Assembly (NCBI GenBank): GCA_963707125.1
Contig: CAVPOU010000017.1
Span: 124,001 to 188,000, forward strand
DNA from: CAVPDE01 sp963707125
GTDB lineage: Bacteria > Desulfobacterota > DSM-4660 > Desulfatiglandales > HGW-15
Reading direction: 5' to 3'
DNA: 64,000 bases
Shown: piece after piece, positions 62,618-64,000 of the stretch
Layout of the letters: every line of letters starts with the position of its first letter
How positions within the stretch are numbered: position 1 is the stretch's first letter
Made by a program: the position numbers and the translations under genes
Notes under the pieces: generated by a model
Told to the model about the DNA's origin: nothing
Database searches by the model: none
What the model saw: the letters and a program-made list of their open reading frames with translations, nothing else

Positions 62618-63052
62618 TCAGGGCGTGATGATTACCTGTTTCCCCTCTGGCCACACACGATGAAAATCATGGGGGTTCAGTGTCAGGAGCTTATCTACGG
62701 ACAGCCTCCGGGCTACTGCGGCGATGAGGGCGTCATAGACGGTGCCTCCCGAGAGTCCCCTCTCCGCCATTCTTTCAATGGTGGTCCTGTAGTCTGCGAT
62801 TGTGAGGGGAACAATCCTGGCTATGGCCTCCAGGTTGGTGTTGATGAGCCTCTGAGCGACCAGAGGTGAAATGCGAGGTTTGACAGGAAGAGTGGTCAAG
62901 ACCGCATAGGTTTCGGCAAGGGTATGCGACACAACCACACACTCAAAATCACCGGCCCTGGCGCGTTGCAGCCACGGAAGGCACTTTGAATGCGTGGGGT
63001 GGGATTCAACGATTCCTGAAACGATGGTTGAGGTGTCGAAGAGGGTTTTCAT
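62618..63052 (-). CDS. PIN-domain toxin (VapC type)
   Basis: A 144-residue VapC-like ribonuclease. Acidic site residues lie in LFDTSTIVSGIVE, LAETYAVL, TVYDALIAAVA and LLTLNPHDF. It is preceded after one base by the AbrB-type antitoxin gene, so the pair is a toxin-antitoxin module distinct from that at 61544-62214. Confidence 0.87.
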   Translation of the reverse strand: MKTLFDTSTIVSGIVESHPTHSKCLPWLQRARAGDFECVVVSHTLAETYAVLTTLPVKPRISPLVAQRLINTNLEAIARIVPLTIADYRTTIERMAERGLSGGTVYDALIAAVARRLSVDKLLTLNPHDFHRVWPEGKQVIITP

Positions 63053-63053
63053 C

Positions 63054-63311
63054 CTAGACCCTCCGCGAGATCTTTTTCAGCCGCCTCTTTCGATGTTCGT
63101 GCAGGGCGGCTCCGACATCGCCGACGGCAGTGCCGGTGAACACGAGAATCCCCTTTTTCTCCATGACTTGGGGTTCACCCTGAACGGGCTGGAGGACGAT
63201 CTTTTCTCCCTCCTTCTCAATCTGGAGGACAGCGCCCGCCTCCAGACCCATATCGTCCCTCACATCCTTCGGGATAACAATCCTTCCGAACCTGTCGATC
63301 GTTGTTTCCAT
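63054..63311 (-). CDS. AbrB/MazE-type antitoxin
   Basis: An 85-residue protein with a swapped-hairpin AbrB N-terminus (TTIDRFGRIVIPKDVRDDMG). The start at 63311 has GAGGG before it; a longer frame from 63332 adds 7 residues. The basic C-terminus (HRKRRLKKISRRV) may contact DNA or the toxin. It is paired with the VapC gene. Confidence 0.85.
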   Translation of the reverse strand: METTIDRFGRIVIPKDVRDDMGLEAGAVLQIEKEGEKIVLQPVQGEPQVMEKKGILVFTGTAVGDVGAALHEHRKRRLKKISRRV

Positions 63312-63628
63312 GACATCCCTCTTATTTGGCAATTTAGCATACCAAATGGCAATTGTCTATGGGGAAGACAAATCAATCTCACCACAGAGTCATCCCAGTT
63401 GAATAGACGTACCAAATCATCCAACGGGGCAGGCGAAAGCACGAAAGTAATAGGTTTTAGAAAACAATAGGCTTTTTCGTGCTTTCCAAATTTCGCGCTT
63501 TCGTGGTGAATGGTTCTGCTTTTTTTTTGATTTTGGGCTTTGGCATTGATTCTGTGTAGTGTATTCTGTCTCCTGTATTTTTTGTCTGATTGCTGACCGC
63601 TGATTCAATGATTGAGGAGGAATGGTTC
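63312..63628. repeat. Repeat spacer with a nested palindrome
   Basis: The nested palindrome at 63394-63433 (CCCAGTTGAAT, loop, ATCCAACGGGGCAGG) is followed directly by CGAAAGCACGAAAG. Its inverted counterpart TTTTTCGTGCTTTCC then GCGCTTTCGTGG lies at about 63474-63506. GAGGAGG at 63615-63621 is the ribosome site of the next gene. Confidence 0.65.
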
Positions 63629-64000
63629 ATGAACAAAGTTTCAGATCAAGTCGTTGCAGTGATTGGCCTGGGATACGTCGGGCTGCCCCTGGCTGTAAAC
63701 TTTGCCAGAAAGTACACCACCATCGGTTTTGACATGAATGAACAAAAGGTGGCAAGGCTGGCAAAGCATTCCGACACGACAGGGGAGGTCTCAAAGGAAG
63801 AATTCGATGAGGCCGCGCACCTAACCGTCACCTCGGAAGCGGCAAAACTGAGGAAGGCGGATTTTATTATTGTTGCCGTCCCCACGCCCATTGATGAAGC
63901 CAAGCAGCCGGATCTCTCGCCGCTGGAAAGCGCCTCTGCAGCAACGGGCAAAAACATGAAAAGAGGAGCCGTCGTTGTTTTCGAATCCACGGTCTATCCT
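63629..64000 (+). CDS. UDP-N-acetylhexosamine dehydrogenase (N-terminal part; WbpA/TviB type)
   Basis: The frame runs off the window end. The 124 visible residues have the NAD loop VVAVIGLGYVGLPLAVNFA, FDMNEQKVARL, and VPTPIDEAKQPDLSPLESAS, which is the WbpA/TviB/WecC subgroup (VPTPI followed by a Pro-Asp-Leu motif). GAGGAGG lies 8 bases before the ATG. It would feed surface polysaccharide synthesis together with ugd and the epimerase. Confidence 0.88.
   Translation, partial: MNKVSDQVVAVIGLGYVGLPLAVNFARKYTTIGFDMNEQKVARLAKHSDTTGEVSKEEFDEAAHLTVTSEAAKLRKADFIIVAVPTPIDEAKQPDLSPLESASAATGKNMKRGAVVVFESTVYP

Noticed and set aside
456..63520. CRISPR arrays suggested by repeated short units
   Set aside because: Units are only 7-9 bases, vary from copy to copy and have no spacers of constant length. 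No cas gene is present.

Overview
The window looks like a chromosomal fragment of an anaerobic, Gram-negative deltaproteobacterium (Desulfobacterota; a sulfate reducer or syntroph would fit). The reasons are a complete Tol-Pal operon, ADP-forming acyl-CoA ligase, several Mo/W enzymes, a NIL-domain ferredoxin, bacterial-type housekeeping genes of deltaproteobacterial flavour, moderately high GC, and intergenic regions packed with short degenerate repeats. No rRNA or tRNA gene, CRISPR array, phage or full-length insertion sequence was seen.

Region 1 (1-9154) is a catabolic island for an N-heteroaromatic acid, most likely nicotinate. It has the end of a methylmalonate-semialdehyde-type aldehyde dehydrogenase, the three subunits of a molybdenum hydroxylase (molybdopterin, FAD and 2Fe-2S proteins), an enamidase, a 6-hydroxynicotinate-reductase-like Fe-S protein, and two unassigned families (UPF0280 and PF06684). 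The Eubacterium barkeri pathway explains nicotinate to 6-hydroxynicotinate to 1,4,5,6-tetrahydro-6-oxonicotinate to 2-formylglutarate. The aldehyde dehydrogenase suggests a different exit, by oxidative decarboxylation to glutaryl-CoA. A divergent Tpt1/KptA-like protein is translationally coupled to an ADP-forming acyl-CoA ligase just downstream (9310-12134).

Region 2 (12305-34867) is housekeeping: tRNA thiolation (mtaB, mnmA), a NIL-ferredoxin, aminotransferases, ispG, proS, a RelA/SpoT homologue, rpmB, mpl, a lone response regulator, pcm, recG, a threonine-branch group (aminotransferase, homoserine dehydrogenase, a phosphoglycerate-mutase-like predicted homoserine kinase), adk, an M24 peptidase-like protein and a 49-residue membrane protein.

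Region 3 (35036-43883) has a YhaM-like HD nuclease, a class II aldolase and a bis-MGD Mo/W oxidoreductase, both interrupted by one-base frameshifts, the oxidoreductase's Fe-S partner, PpiD and NamZ. Region 4 (43959-45151) is a small AT-richer patch with an excisionase-like HTH and a secreted nuclease. Region 5 (45211-50252) is tolQRAB-pal-cpoB. Region 6 (50478-54533) is molybdate/molybdopterin related: a ModE-like regulator, a MoeA-binding-protein fusion and MoeA. Region 7 (55203-64000) holds an unknown protein, a DUF3108 protein, a thiolase, nucleotide-sugar enzymes (UDP-glucose dehydrogenase, UDP-glucuronate epimerase, a partial UDP-HexNAc dehydrogenase) and two PIN-domain toxin-antitoxin pairs.

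The most unusual feature is the non-coding DNA. Nearly every spacer carries imperfect 7-9 bp tandem arrays (TTTCGTG, GCAGTAA, CTTCAGC and TGGAGTA types), often as inverted arms. Nested in them are short palindromes with covarying stems and CCTGAGC/GTCGAAGG mini-elements. There are also two MITE-like families, one with clear target-site duplications. Some of these repeats have become the coded tails of proteins.
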